A stretch of 64,000 nucleotides of DNA from contig JAHZJK010000025.1 of assembly GCA_022600955.1 (NCBI GenBank), forward strand, positions 1-64,000, in the 5' to 3' direction. This document shows positions 53,133 through 61,839 of this stretch, piece after piece. The stretch's first letter is position 1; each line of letters opens with the position of its first letter. Origin of the DNA: Gammaproteobacteria bacterium. GTDB lineage: Bacteria; Pseudomonadota; Gammaproteobacteria; Steroidobacterales; Woeseiaceae. The notes under the pieces were generated by a model. The model ran no database searches, was not told the DNA's origin, and saw only the letters and a program-made list of their open reading frames with translations. The translations under genes were made by a program, and so were the position numbers.

Positions 53133-54455
53133 CTACCACGTTGATTCCTGCGGACGAAGCAATGGCCAGTCCAACTCAAACATGGCACCGCCTAGCTCGC
53201 TGTCTGTGACCCGTATAGTACCTTTGTGTTTTTCCGTAATACTTTTGACCACCGCGAGTCCAAGGCCTACTCCGCCGGAATCGCGGCTGCGGCTCTGATC
53301 CAATCGTGTAAATGGCTCGAAAAGACGTTCGCGCTTACCCGGCGGGATCCCTTGACCGTCGTCTTCAACTCTGACGGTAAAATGGAGCGGATAGATATTC
53401 CAGACAACATTTACGTATCGATGTGCAAATCGAGCCGCATTTCGAATCAGGTTCATCATGACCCGTCGAAACATTCGCTCGTCAACGAGCACCGTCTCAT
53501 AATCAAACGCCGATCCGCTAACTTCTATAACGATGCCCGGATAGAGTGTTTTGACGTTTAGTGAAACTTCATTCAGCACATCTGGCAAATTTACATCGAT
53601 CCGTTTCAGTTCGTAGTGGCCGTCGCGAAGGCGCGAATAATTCAGGACCTCCTTCACCAGTTCGTCCAAATCCGACACGGCGGTTGCCATTTCTTCAAAC
53701 AACTCTTTCTGCTCCTCCTCCGATTCAGTTCCAGCTGCCATGTCTGACGCAAACTGGATGCGTGCGAGCGGATTTCGAAATTCGTGTGCTACGCCGTGCA
53801 GCAAGTCCCTTTGATCTTCAATGCCTCGATCGCGCGCAATAATCGAATCTCTAAGGGCGTGGGCCGCGGTATCAACGGCTGTCGCAGCACGGCCGATTAA
53901 GTCATTCCTCGTGTCGGCAATGCGAACAGTCTCGCCACGTATGGTCAGATGTTCTGCGCCAACTCTGATCGCGTCTATTCTCCGTCCGAGGGAGGCACAA
54001 AGAAGCCACAATGCCAGTGCGACAACAAAAACCGTAACGACGAATCGTATAATTGTGTCCAGATGTACGATCCAAAACGAAACCGGAAATGGACCTAGTT
54101 CCAGTACCGTTTCGCCATCAGCGAGAAAAATGGAACCGTACACACCATCCGATGCTAACCATGAGTAGTATCTCTCGTCGATGTCGACTACCGTCGTCAC
54201 CACGTCGTCGTACTGGATGAGCTCGATGATCACATCCAAACGGTTTTGGTTAGCAGATACCTCATCCGGCCATCGCTCTTCGGGAATCGCATCGAAGCGT
54301 TCGATCAAGTCCTTCGCAACCGGGGCAAATAGTCCCTCAGCAGTTTGTTCCTGAAATTGCAGCGTAAAGGAATAGTTGATCCAATCACCGATGTATCCAC
54401 CGAGAATGAGTGCGGCAACAACAGTCAGGAGATGTTTGAGGTAGATAAACCTCAT
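53133..54455 (-). CDS. Sensor histidine kinase (RstB-like layout)
   Basis: A 440-residue kinase. Membrane helices near residues 8-27 and 130-155 enclose a small periplasmic sensor of about 100 residues. Then HAMP, HisKA with GVAHEFRNPLARIQFA, and HATPase with LIRNAARFA, DDGQGIP and GGVGLGLAVVKSI. The start overlaps the response-regulator stop by four bases. It is the last gene of a probable operon with protease and lipoprotein upstream. The stimulus is unknown. Confidence 0.9.
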   Translation of the reverse strand: MRFIYLKHLLTVVAALILGGYIGDWINYSFTLQFQEQTAEGLFAPVAKDLIERFDAIPEERWPDEVSANQNRLDVIIELIQYDDVVTTVVDIDERYYSWLASDGVYGSIFLADGETVLELGPFPVSFWIVHLDTIIRFVVTVFVVALALWLLCASLGRRIDAIRVGAEHLTIRGETVRIADTRNDLIGRAATAVDTAAHALRDSIIARDRGIEDQRDLLHGVAHEFRNPLARIQFASDMAAGTESEEEQKELFEEMATAVSDLDELVKEVLNYSRLRDGHYELKRIDVNLPDVLNEVSLNVKTLYPGIVIEVSGSAFDYETVLVDERMFRRVMMNLIRNAARFAHRYVNVVWNIYPLHFTVRVEDDGQGIPPGKRERLFEPFTRLDQSRSRDSGGVGLGLAVVKSITEKHKGTIRVTDSELGGAMFELDWPLLRPQESTW

Positions 54456-55168
54456 GCAGTTCTCGCAAACAGATAGCCGGATCCTGTGACGGTCTTTATG
54501 ATCGTTGGAGATTTCGGGTCGTCGCCCAGCTTCTTGCGAATTCTTGATATACGTAAGTCGACCGTTCTGTCAAGACCGTCATATTCCACTCGAAACAACG
54601 CCTCGTGTATTTTCTCTCTTTCAAGAACGTCTCCAGCGTTGCTCGCCAGCAACCACAGCAGATCAAACTCTGACGTTGTAAAATCGATTCTGGTACCAGC
54701 TTGAATCACTTCGCGAGCGCCGGCATCCACGACAATACATCCAACTTCAATACAGTTTCGTGGTTTCTCAGTGATGTTGCCCAACATCGACCGACCTTCA
54801 TCGCAACGGCGCAGTAGTGCGCGAATATGAGCTAGCAACACCCGCGGACGTACAGGTTTGCCAAGATAGTCATCGGCGCCGACTTCCAAGCCGGTGACCT
54901 CATCAATGTCATCATTGAGTGCCGTCAGCATGATAATCGGGCCCGCGTAATGCGAGCGTACCGCCCGACAAACCGCTAGCCCATCCATTCCGGGCATCAT
55001 GAGATCGAGCACGATCAAACGTGGCGGCACAGCAAATACGCGTCGTACAGCATCCTCGCCGTTATGCTCGACTTCGACCGCATAGCCGTTCTTGCTAAGG
55101 AACGAGCCGATCAAGTCGGTAAGTTTTTTGTCGTCATCCACGACGAGAATGTAGTCACTATTCTTCAT
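54452..55168 (-). CDS. OmpR-family response regulator (RstA-like)
   Basis: A 238-residue regulator. Receiver with VVDDD, Asp 55 (LIVLDLMMPGMDG), Thr in LTALND and Lys 104; winged helix 140-236 (FTTSEFDLLWLLASNAGDVLEREKIHEALF... VTGSGYLFA). It is coupled to the kinase by ATGA overlap. About 66 bases separate it from the lipoprotein gene upstream on the same strand. Confidence 0.92.
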   Translation of the reverse strand: MKNSDYILVVDDDKKLTDLIGSFLSKNGYAVEVEHNGEDAVRRVFAVPPRLIVLDLMMPGMDGLAVCRAVRSHYAGPIIMLTALNDDIDEVTGLEVGADDYLGKPVRPRVLLAHIRALLRRCDEGRSMLGNITEKPRNCIEVGCIVVDAGAREVIQAGTRIDFTTSEFDLLWLLASNAGDVLEREKIHEALFRVEYDGLDRTVDLRISRIRKKLGDDPKSPTIIKTVTGSGYLFARTA

Positions 55169-55234
55169 GTCTCATTATTAATCGATCGAACTCGCTCTTG
55201 CAATACAAGCGTATCAGTCGAATAACCGTCGTGT

Positions 55235-55660
55235 TCAGTGGGCGGACGACATGAGAGACTTGTAAATCGACTGGTTATATTCTCGCACATACTTGTAGAG
55301 GCGAACCAACAACCGGCGATGGTTCTCGCCGAAAATAACGTCACCACTACCCGGCGCTGTACGATCGTCAGCAAGGCTCCGTATCCGTTTCAGCTGATCG
55401 TCGTTCAATCCGGGGTATGACGGGCTGCGAGTTGCAAGTGCCAATAATTTTGGACGTCGCAATTCCGCTCTCGCGGCTGCGAGCTCCGCCGTGGCGTCCT
55501 CGGTCGCGTTTGCCGCTTCAACCCAGCGCAACCGCTCGATGGCGTTAGCTTCGCGATCCACCGCGACAGCGTCGCTCGAACTGGCGTGACGGCATCCCGT
55601 TACAAGCGCCGCCACGCAGAATGCAAAGCAGATGGTGATCCGAATCACAGTCGTCGGCAT
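55235..55660 (-). CDS. Lipoprotein between protease and two-component genes
   Basis: A 141-residue protein with lipobox LVTGC (Cys near residue 23). The mature part is helical and basic/acidic (EANAIERLRWVEAANATEDATAELAAARAELRR), ending YKYVREYNQSIYKSLMSS. AAGGGAAG precedes the ATG and lies inside the end of the protease gene; only one base separates the two genes. It could be a sensor accessory or protease partner; no family is recognised. Confidence 0.65.
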   Translation of the reverse strand: MPTTVIRITICFAFCVAALVTGCRHASSSDAVAVDREANAIERLRWVEAANATEDATAELAAARAELRRPKLLALATRSPSYPGLNDDQLKRIRSLADDRTAPGSGDVIFGENHRRLLVRLYKYVREYNQSIYKSLMSSAH

Positions 55661-55661
55661 A

Positions 55662-58052
55662 TCAAACTTCCCTTAGTCGGCCCAAACGATGTCGAGCCAC
55701 GGCGAAGAGCAGCATAAACAGGATAGTCAGATAGTCAGCACTGCCGCCACCGCCACCGCTGCTCCCATTGCCACCGCTTCCACTACCGCTTCCACCGCCG
55801 CCAGGCTTTGAAGTAACTATCACGGTCACAGACGCGTTAGCCGTGCCCCCTTTGCCGTCGTCTATTGTGTACGAAAACACATCGGACCCGCTGAAGCCAG
55901 ATGCCGGCTTGTAGCTCAGCGCAGTGCCATTTATCGAGACCGTTCCGCCGCCGCTCGGCGTGCCCGTTGCTGAAATACGGAGTATGTCGTTGTCGGGATC
56001 GCTGTCGTTATCGAGAACCGGGAGTGCAGTCGCCGCACTGTCCTGTCCGACCGTGTAACTGTCGTCGTTCGCTACGGGTACCTGATTTGCGGCACCGACA
56101 CCAGACTGGCTGATCGCGAAATTTGCGGTATTGAAGGCGAGGAATGGTTGCGTCGTACAACTCACACGAATACGCGCAGCCGTAGTCTCGGTGCGTGGCA
56201 CTGTAACCGATTCGTTGCCATCGTTAGGGGTCGAGGCAGCCAATACCGTATCGAAGGTGACCCCTGCGTTGGTCGATAATGCCAACTCAACGGCCGCACA
56301 ACTGACAGGTGCATTATTCGTGTTGGCAACATTCCAGCTTACCGTCTGTTGCGACCCGAATGCCCAGCCAGTGCCGCCCGTGGGCGCGGTAACTGAAAAT
56401 GGACCCGAATTGGCATCGACTGTTAGCTTGACACTGCCTGAGCCGACTCCGCCGTTGCCATCACGCACGGTCAGACGAAAATTCAGGTCGCGAGCAGTCG
56501 TCGGTAGTACTTCGCCGAATTCGACGGCGCCTGCCAGTGCTTTTTCAAGACGCGGAAAGATACGCGTGGGCGAGCTGCCCGGCATAAACGATCGAAACAA
56601 CGGGCCACTACCTGTATCGATGGCGCTGCCCTGACCGTCCGATGCGGGACCAAGGTCCATTTGCTCCCAGGTATACGTCAGTGCGTCTCCGGCGTTCGAA
56701 TCTGTCGCCGTGCCCGTCAGCGAAAACGGTGTCGATTTAGGGATCACGGTATCTGTGCCGGCGTTTACGGACGGGGCTTCATTGTTCAGCTGGGCGACCG
56801 CGCCACAGGCGCTCCCGCCAGTGGTTACGAACGATCGAATCTGTTCGATGCTGCTCGTGTGAAAAAAGGCGTCTGCGCGTTGTTGCACATCGTCGGCGCC
56901 GCAGATTCCCGCATAGCTCATGATCGTCGTGCCGCTGCCGGGTTCGAACGCGAATTGTTCGGCCCGGTTTTCGCCGCACGAGCTATCTCCCGAATTGAAA
57001 CTGTGATTTGCACCGAGCTGATGTCCCATCTCATGAGCGACGATATCGACAAAGAAGCCATCGCTCGCTGGGCCACTATTGCCGCTCACGCCGTCGCCCT
57101 TATATGCCGAACAGGCAACGCCCAGTCCGGCAACGCCACCAGCGCCACTTTCAAATACATGGCCCAAATCGTAGTTACTGCTGCCGATGGCAGAGTCAAA
57201 AACACCGGTGGCCACATCGATTGTCGTGTCGGGATTGTCGAACGGATCGGTAGCGGGATCCGTGTAGATCACTTTGTCATTGTCGGCGACGAGCTGCAGC
57301 CGAGTACCGAAATCGCGTTCGAATATTAGGCTTATACGGTTGACGCCGGTTACGATCGCCGACATGGCGGTGGCTTTGGTGCCGCCGTTTGCCTGCGTGA
57401 ATTCGCCCGTGGACGCCACGGCTAGCCGATAGGTTCTGAGCTCCGTTCCAAAAGACAACTCGCGTAGAGCCATTTTTTCCGCGACGAGTCTGCCCGAGCC
57501 GGTGTGCGATTGCGCTTCGCCACGATGCCGGAGCGAACACGAAAACCCTCGATCCCGGCCGGTACCCGAATGTCCGGAGCGGGCCCTATTGAAGCTTTGA
57601 TACTGATTGTCCGCGCCTGTCGGGTTGATGAACACCCATTCACCGTCTTCGAGGAACATCGCATGAACACCGTCCGGCGTAATATCAAGACTGCCAACTG
57701 TTGATGAATCAGCCGCATTAATCACCCGGTAAGTTTTGATGTCAGGGTACCGCGCAGCGAGTTGAGGTGCCATTACCTGAACCTCTTTGATTCGATAGTC
57801 ACTATATCCGCCTTTAGGCAACGGGAGTTTCAGTTGAACGTCGAAATGGTCGACAAATTCATTAGGTGCCTGACTCAGCTTGTGCTGCAGGGCATCCAGG
57901 TTGAGTCTTAGCAGACGACCACCAGCAACGTACGTATCTGGTTTCGACGCCTGCATCACACTGGACGCGGTCGTTTGTTCGTCTTGCCAAATTTCCGCCG
58001 ACGCATGAAATGCCGGCAACAAAGCTAGTAGAGCCAAAGCGAGGCTTTTCAT
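55662..58052 (-). CDS. Reprolysin-like zinc metalloprotease with GlyGly-CTERM-like tail
   Basis: A 796-residue exported protease from ATG 58052. Signal peptide (about 1-19), a propeptide-like region, then a catalytic domain with the zinc motif HEMGHQLGANH (His 340, Glu 341, His 344, His 350), as in M12B/reprolysin-like bacterial enzymes. PKD- or Ig-like domains follow, then a cadherin/Big-like repeat (VANDDSYTVGQD...VLDNDSDPDND). The C-terminus is Gly/Ser-rich, then a hydrophobic helix and RHRLGRLREV, the order of a GlyGly-CTERM (rhombosortase) signal. A lipoprotein and a two-component pair follow on the same strand. Confidence 0.85.
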   Translation of the reverse strand: MKSLALALLALLPAFHASAEIWQDEQTTASSVMQASKPDTYVAGGRLLRLNLDALQHKLSQAPNEFVDHFDVQLKLPLPKGGYSDYRIKEVQVMAPQLAARYPDIKTYRVINAADSSTVGSLDITPDGVHAMFLEDGEWVFINPTGADNQYQSFNRARSGHSGTGRDRGFSCSLRHRGEAQSHTGSGRLVAEKMALRELSFGTELRTYRLAVASTGEFTQANGGTKATAMSAIVTGVNRISLIFERDFGTRLQLVADNDKVIYTDPATDPFDNPDTTIDVATGVFDSAIGSSNYDLGHVFESGAGGVAGLGVACSAYKGDGVSGNSGPASDGFFVDIVAHEMGHQLGANHSFNSGDSSCGENRAEQFAFEPGSGTTIMSYAGICGADDVQQRADAFFHTSSIEQIRSFVTTGGSACGAVAQLNNEAPSVNAGTDTVIPKSTPFSLTGTATDSNAGDALTYTWEQMDLGPASDGQGSAIDTGSGPLFRSFMPGSSPTRIFPRLEKALAGAVEFGEVLPTTARDLNFRLTVRDGNGGVGSGSVKLTVDANSGPFSVTAPTGGTGWAFGSQQTVSWNVANTNNAPVSCAAVELALSTNAGVTFDTVLAASTPNDGNESVTVPRTETTAARIRVSCTTQPFLAFNTANFAISQSGVGAANQVPVANDDSYTVGQDSAATALPVLDNDSDPDNDILRISATGTPSGGGTVSINGTALSYKPASGFSGSDVFSYTIDDGKGGTANASVTVIVTSKPGGGGSGSGSGGNGSSGGGGGSADYLTILFMLLFAVARHRLGRLREV

Positions 58053-58221
58053 CACTATCCCACCCTTAGTTAAACACCGGTTCAGTCTGGCAATCCAGGG
58101 CGCTGTTGTATGTGAATAACTTGTAGCCTTGTTGTATCGCTTTGTATCGAATGCCCGTTTGAGTGTCGGGGATATGCGACAACAAGCACGCGCCTGCCGC
58201 ATATTCGGGACACCGGGTAAC

Positions 58222-58303
58222 GAGTGTTTATCTTTTCTTCATCCAATCCTTAGCTCGGTATAATCAGATCCCCGCAAATGCCTTAAGTGTTGACCTCTAG
58301 AAT
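58222..58303 (+). promoter_or_regulatory. 82-bp conserved promoter element, copy D
   Basis: Invariant core at 58222-58241, half-site pair TTTATC-N5-TTCATC, perfect TATAAT at 58259-58264, closing CTAGAAT at 58297-58303. Oriented toward a lipoprotein-start remnant (58323), a possible 47-residue gene (58392) and the dehydrogenase lipoprotein (58582). Confidence 0.75.
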
Positions 58304-58322
58304 CTGTCCTTATGGAGTTCCG

Positions 58323-58379
58323 ATGAATTCTTCCCGATTGCCCATTATTAACGCGACGGTCAACCGTCGTCGAACGTAA
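58323..58379 (+). pseudogene. Start-only remnant of the glycine-zipper lipoprotein
   Basis: ATG 58323, with GGAG before it, opens MNSSRLPIIN, matching MNTSRLTIIT of the intact lipoprotein at 42056 and MNASRVPSII at 62139. It then departs and stops after 18 codons. The promoter copy D in front is still well kept. Confidence 0.65.
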
Positions 58380-58391
58380 GGATTCGATTGT

Positions 58392-58535
58392 ATGATTTTT
58401 CCAATACCCGCCGATCACGAACCGCCGAAACGTGATCAATTGCCTGGAACCGGCGTCATCTGTTTCCTACTTGGTTCGCTGTCCGGTTTTGTGAGTGGTG
58501 TTCTCATCACGTTGCTAGTTCAGGTGTTGACATGA
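58392..58535 (+). CDS. Possible 47-residue membrane protein
   Basis: A short frame from ATG 58392 with AAGGA about ten bases before it. It encodes a charged N-terminus (IPADHEPPKRDQ) and one long Gly-rich hydrophobic helix (GVICFLLGSLSGFVSGVLITLL). It lies between promoter copy D and the dehydrogenase lipoprotein, 46 bases upstream of the latter. No family is recognised. Confidence 0.45.
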   Translation: MIFPIPADHEPPKRDQLPGTGVICFLLGSLSGFVSGVLITLLVQVLT

Positions 58536-58581
58536 GTCTCGCACCTGTGAAGCGCAGTTATTCGTTGTTAGGAGAATCGAA

Positions 58582-61155
58582 ATGAATTGCAAAGTCCCTC
58601 GCTACCTGATGGGCGGACTGGCGATTGCCCTCGCGCTGACCGGTTGTGGCGGCGGAAGCAGTACGCCGACGCCAACGCCGGTACCGCCACCAACCTCACC
58701 AACGTTACCGACCTTGTCAATTTCCGACGCCAGCGCGATTGAAGGCAATAGTGGTTCGGCGACGATGAGTTTCACCGTAACGTTGTCCGCTAGCAGTCAG
58801 TCCAGCGTAACAGCGCAGTGGACAACATCGAACGGGACAGCGACGGCGGGCACGGATTATCAGTCGGCCAGTGGAACAGTGAGGATCGCCGCCGGCCAGA
58901 CCAGCACGACCGCTACTGTTACTGTAACCAGCGATACGGATGCAGAGCCGGATGAAACATTCAATGTTGTATTGAGCAATCCAAGTAATGCAACCATTGC
59001 GGATAGCTCAGCGATCGGCACGATTACAAATGACGACGCAACGGCGGTGTTCGGTCTGGACAGTCGGCTGGACAATCAGACCTGTGTAGCGCCGGCGCGC
59101 CCCAATCTTCCATCGGGGATCAACACCGTTGATGCGTTCCCGAATTTACCTACGATCAATCAGCCGACCAAAATGCTGCTGGAACCGGGTAGCAACCCGC
59201 GCTGGTTTGTGCTGCAAAAAGGTGGCCAGCTTGTGGTCTTCGATCCTGACAACGCCACGGCGGTGACCCCGTATGTGAACGTATCTGTTCGTACGGACGT
59301 GGAAGGCGGCCTGTTGGACATGGCGTTCCATCCGAACTATCCGAGTACACCGGAAATATTCCTGTCGTACACTATTAACCACACGGGTCCAGCGATGCGT
59401 TCTGTCGTTTCGCGCGTGATATTGGACAATGTGGCGGCGCCGTCGGCGATCGGTTCCGGATCCGTTGAACAACGTATTTTGCTGGTCGACCAAGACTTTG
59501 ATAATCATAACGGGGGCGACATCGCGTTCGGGCCGGACGGCAATCTTTACATCGGATTCGGCGATGGCGGCGACGGCGGCGATCCGCTGAATAGTGGCCA
59601 GGATACAACGCGCTTGCTGGGTTCGTTTCTGCGTATCGACGTAACAGGGTCGAGCGTCAGTTTTCCCGCCAATCCATACGCTATTCCCTCTGACAATCCG
59701 TTTGCCGGCCAGCCCAAGTGCGGGCCCGGCACCAACGCGAACAATTGCCCGGAAATCTACGCCTGGGGCATGCGCAATCCCTGGCGTTGGAGTTTCGATG
59801 CCCCGACCAACACGCTGTGGGCGGCCGACGTAGGTCAGGACGCCTTTGAAGAGGTCGATATTATCGAGCGTGGCAAAAACTATGGCTGGCGCTGCCGCGA
59901 AGGCGCGCACGATTTCAATACCGCGAATTGTGCCGGAACCTACGAGGACCCGGTGGCTGAGTACGGCCGCTCCGAGGGAAACTCGATTACTGGAGGTTTC
60001 GTCTACCGCGGCTCGGCCGTACCCGGCCTCATCGGCGCTTACATATTTGCCGACTATGGTTCGGGCCGTATCTGGTCACTTGCGGCGGATGGACAAGGTG
60101 GCTATACACGAACGCTGCTGGAGGATACGTCGCGTGGACCGAGCTCGTTCGGCGTCGATCAGGCGGGTGAACATTACTTCACCGACATCAATAGCGGGCG
60201 ATTGATCAAGCTGGTACCGGACGGCAGCGCCGGGTCAAATACGATTCCTGATCTGCTCTCAAACAGTGGCTGTGTCAACCCGACAAATATTACGCAGCCC
60301 TACTCGGGTCTGCTGCCCTATGACATTAACGCGCCTTTCTGGTCGGACGGCGCGGCCAAGGAACGGTTCATTGGTCTACCGAACAGTTCCTCGATCGCGA
60401 TCGACGGTAGCAATGATTGGACGTTTCCACAGGGTACGGTGATCGTCAAAAACTTTCGCCTGAACGGCAACCTGATCGAGACGCGGCACCTGATGCGCCA
60501 CCCCGACGGTGTCTGGGCGGGCTATACCTACGAATGGAATGCGGCGCAGACTGAAGCGACCCGTGTTGTCGGTGGCAAGACGGTGAACGTCGCAGGCCAG
60601 GACTGGATATTCCCCAGCGCCGCGCAATGCGATCAGTGCCATACCAGCGCCGCCAAATTTGCGCTGGGGCCAGAAACCGCACAGCTGAATCGGGATTTCA
60701 CTTATTCGCAAACGGGTCGGAGCGACAATCAGCTGGAAACGATGGATCACGTCATGATGTTTTCGTCGCCACTGGCTGGCGCACCGGCGACGCTGCCGGC
60801 GCTTGCCGATCCGCTGGACACAAGCAAGAGTCTCGACAGTAGAGCGCGGGCCTACCTGCACAGCAACTGTGCGCAATGCCACCAACCCGGTGGCGGGTCG
60901 CCGGTCGGTATCGATCTTCGTTATCAAACCGCCCTTCCTCAAACCGGTGCCTGCGATATCGCACCGCAGGCCGGTGACCTCGGAATCGCCAACGCACGCA
61001 TAATTGCACCGGGCTCATCAGCAACGTCGGTTCTCACAGAACGCATGAACCGGCGTGGCACCGGCGCTATGCCACCGGTGGGATCAACCATCGTCGACAA
61101 CGCGGGCGTAAGACTGGTGCGCGACTGGATCGACAGCCTGGCGAACTGCAATTGA
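58582..61155 (+). CDS. Calx-beta/sugar dehydrogenase/cytochrome c lipoprotein
   Basis: An 857-residue protein with lipobox LTGC (Cys near residue 22) and a Thr/Pro linker. Residues about 45-152 are a Calx-beta domain (SISDASAIEGNSGSATMSFTV... ending GTITNDD). About 165-560 is a glucose/sorbosone dehydrogenase-type propeller (LLDMAFHPNYPSTPEIFLSYT, HNGGDIAFGPDG.LYIGFGDGGDGGDP, WGMRNPWRWSFD), which in relatives uses PQQ. The C-terminal part carries two heme-c motifs, CDQCH (683-687) and CAQCH (763-767), in DUF-like repeats of dehydrogenase-linked cytochromes. It probably oxidises a sugar or alcohol outside the inner membrane and hands electrons to the hemes. The substrate is unknown. Confidence 0.88.
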   Translation: MNCKVPRYLMGGLAIALALTGCGGGSSTPTPTPVPPPTSPTLPTLSISDASAIEGNSGSATMSFTVTLSASSQSSVTAQWTTSNGTATAGTDYQSASGTVRIAAGQTSTTATVTVTSDTDAEPDETFNVVLSNPSNATIADSSAIGTITNDDATAVFGLDSRLDNQTCVAPARPNLPSGINTVDAFPNLPTINQPTKMLLEPGSNPRWFVLQKGGQLVVFDPDNATAVTPYVNVSVRTDVEGGLLDMAFHPNYPSTPEIFLSYTINHTGPAMRSVVSRVILDNVAAPSAIGSGSVEQRILLVDQDFDNHNGGDIAFGPDGNLYIGFGDGGDGGDPLNSGQDTTRLLGSFLRIDVTGSSVSFPANPYAIPSDNPFAGQPKCGPGTNANNCPEIYAWGMRNPWRWSFDAPTNTLWAADVGQDAFEEVDIIERGKNYGWRCREGAHDFNTANCAGTYEDPVAEYGRSEGNSITGGFVYRGSAVPGLIGAYIFADYGSGRIWSLAADGQGGYTRTLLEDTSRGPSSFGVDQAGEHYFTDINSGRLIKLVPDGSAGSNTIPDLLSNSGCVNPTNITQPYSGLLPYDINAPFWSDGAAKERFIGLPNSSSIAIDGSNDWTFPQGTVIVKNFRLNGNLIETRHLMRHPDGVWAGYTYEWNAAQTEATRVVGGKTVNVAGQDWIFPSAAQCDQCHTSAAKFALGPETAQLNRDFTYSQTGRSDNQLETMDHVMMFSSPLAGAPATLPALADPLDTSKSLDSRARAYLHSNCAQCHQPGGGSPVGIDLRYQTALPQTGACDIAPQAGDLGIANARIIAPGSSATSVLTERMNRRGTGAMPPVGSTIVDNAGVRLVRDWIDSLANCN

Positions 61156-61211
61156 CACTAAACGCATCGCACACATTGAGCTGCGTAATTGGCTATTTAC
61201 GAACCGGATTA

Positions 61212-61237
61212 AACCGCGTCCGATTGTGGACGCGGTT
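61212..61237 (+). terminator. Candidate hairpin terminator
   Basis: AACCGCGTCC and its exact complement around a six-base loop, 57 bases after the dehydrogenase stop. There is no T-run, so this is a candidate only; it is also just upstream of the next ATG. Confidence 0.45.
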
Positions 61238-61250
61238 CCGACGGTGGATC

Positions 61251-61508
61251 ATGATTATTAAGCAAGCCGAACCCAATTCTACCGAAACCGGTTGGCCGAA
61301 CACACCGCGCCGTCGCGTCAGCGACTTCGGGACGCGCCTTGAGGTAATCTCCGTGCGTTGCGACAACTCGCACAACCTTCACCTGGTCGCTCGGGGGCTA
61401 CCCGACGGCGACGAATCGCAGCTACTGGTCCGTGGTTTGACCGAGCGGGAGTGCCGTGACGCAATGGTACGGTGCCAGGATGTCATCGCGGAATTTTTCA
61501 GCCGATGA
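61251..61508 (+). CDS. Small protein, unknown function
   Basis: An 85-residue protein from ATG 61251. No signal peptide or membrane helix. Phrases SDFGTRLEVISVRCDNSHNLHLVARGLPDGDESQLL and ECRDAMVRCQDVIAEFF suggest a compact alpha/beta fold. It follows the cytochrome-dehydrogenase gene by 95 bases across a hairpin. No family is recognised. Confidence 0.5.
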   Translation: MIIKQAEPNSTETGWPNTPRRRVSDFGTRLEVISVRCDNSHNLHLVARGLPDGDESQLLVRGLTERECRDAMVRCQDVIAEFFSR

Positions 61509-61839
61509 GTTCACCCAGTTGGTCCACTCAATCCTATGACGTTTCGGTCCGTTGCCCGGCTACCAAGCCAATCAGCCTTATCGGATGACGGCAGGACCGG
61601 ATGTTTTTCTGGGACATTCTCTTTGGCAATCGAATAATTCCGGGACTTCATAGACTCAAGCTTTCCAGGCGCATGATTTGCTACTGACGCTCGACATTAC
61701 GGCAATGGCATCGATACAAGAACGAAGGGTTCTAAAAACAGATGCTACGCACGATGTCTCTTTTGCTTCGACAGACTTGGTTTTGACGCTTGCATCGCAA
61801 ACGTGGACTCAGAGGTCACGAACATTAATTCTTCGGTAT
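61509..61839. other. 330-base spacer, nothing recognised
   Basis: Between the small plus-strand gene and the broken lipoprotein. No gene, repeat or hairpin that I can support. Confidence 0.4.

Noticed and set aside
42122..58303. The 82-bp element as a small transposable repeat (MITE)
   Set aside because: No terminal inverted repeats or target duplications are seen, and every copy faces a gene or gene remnant at a similar distance with a -10 inside. Not excluded until genome-wide copies are counted.
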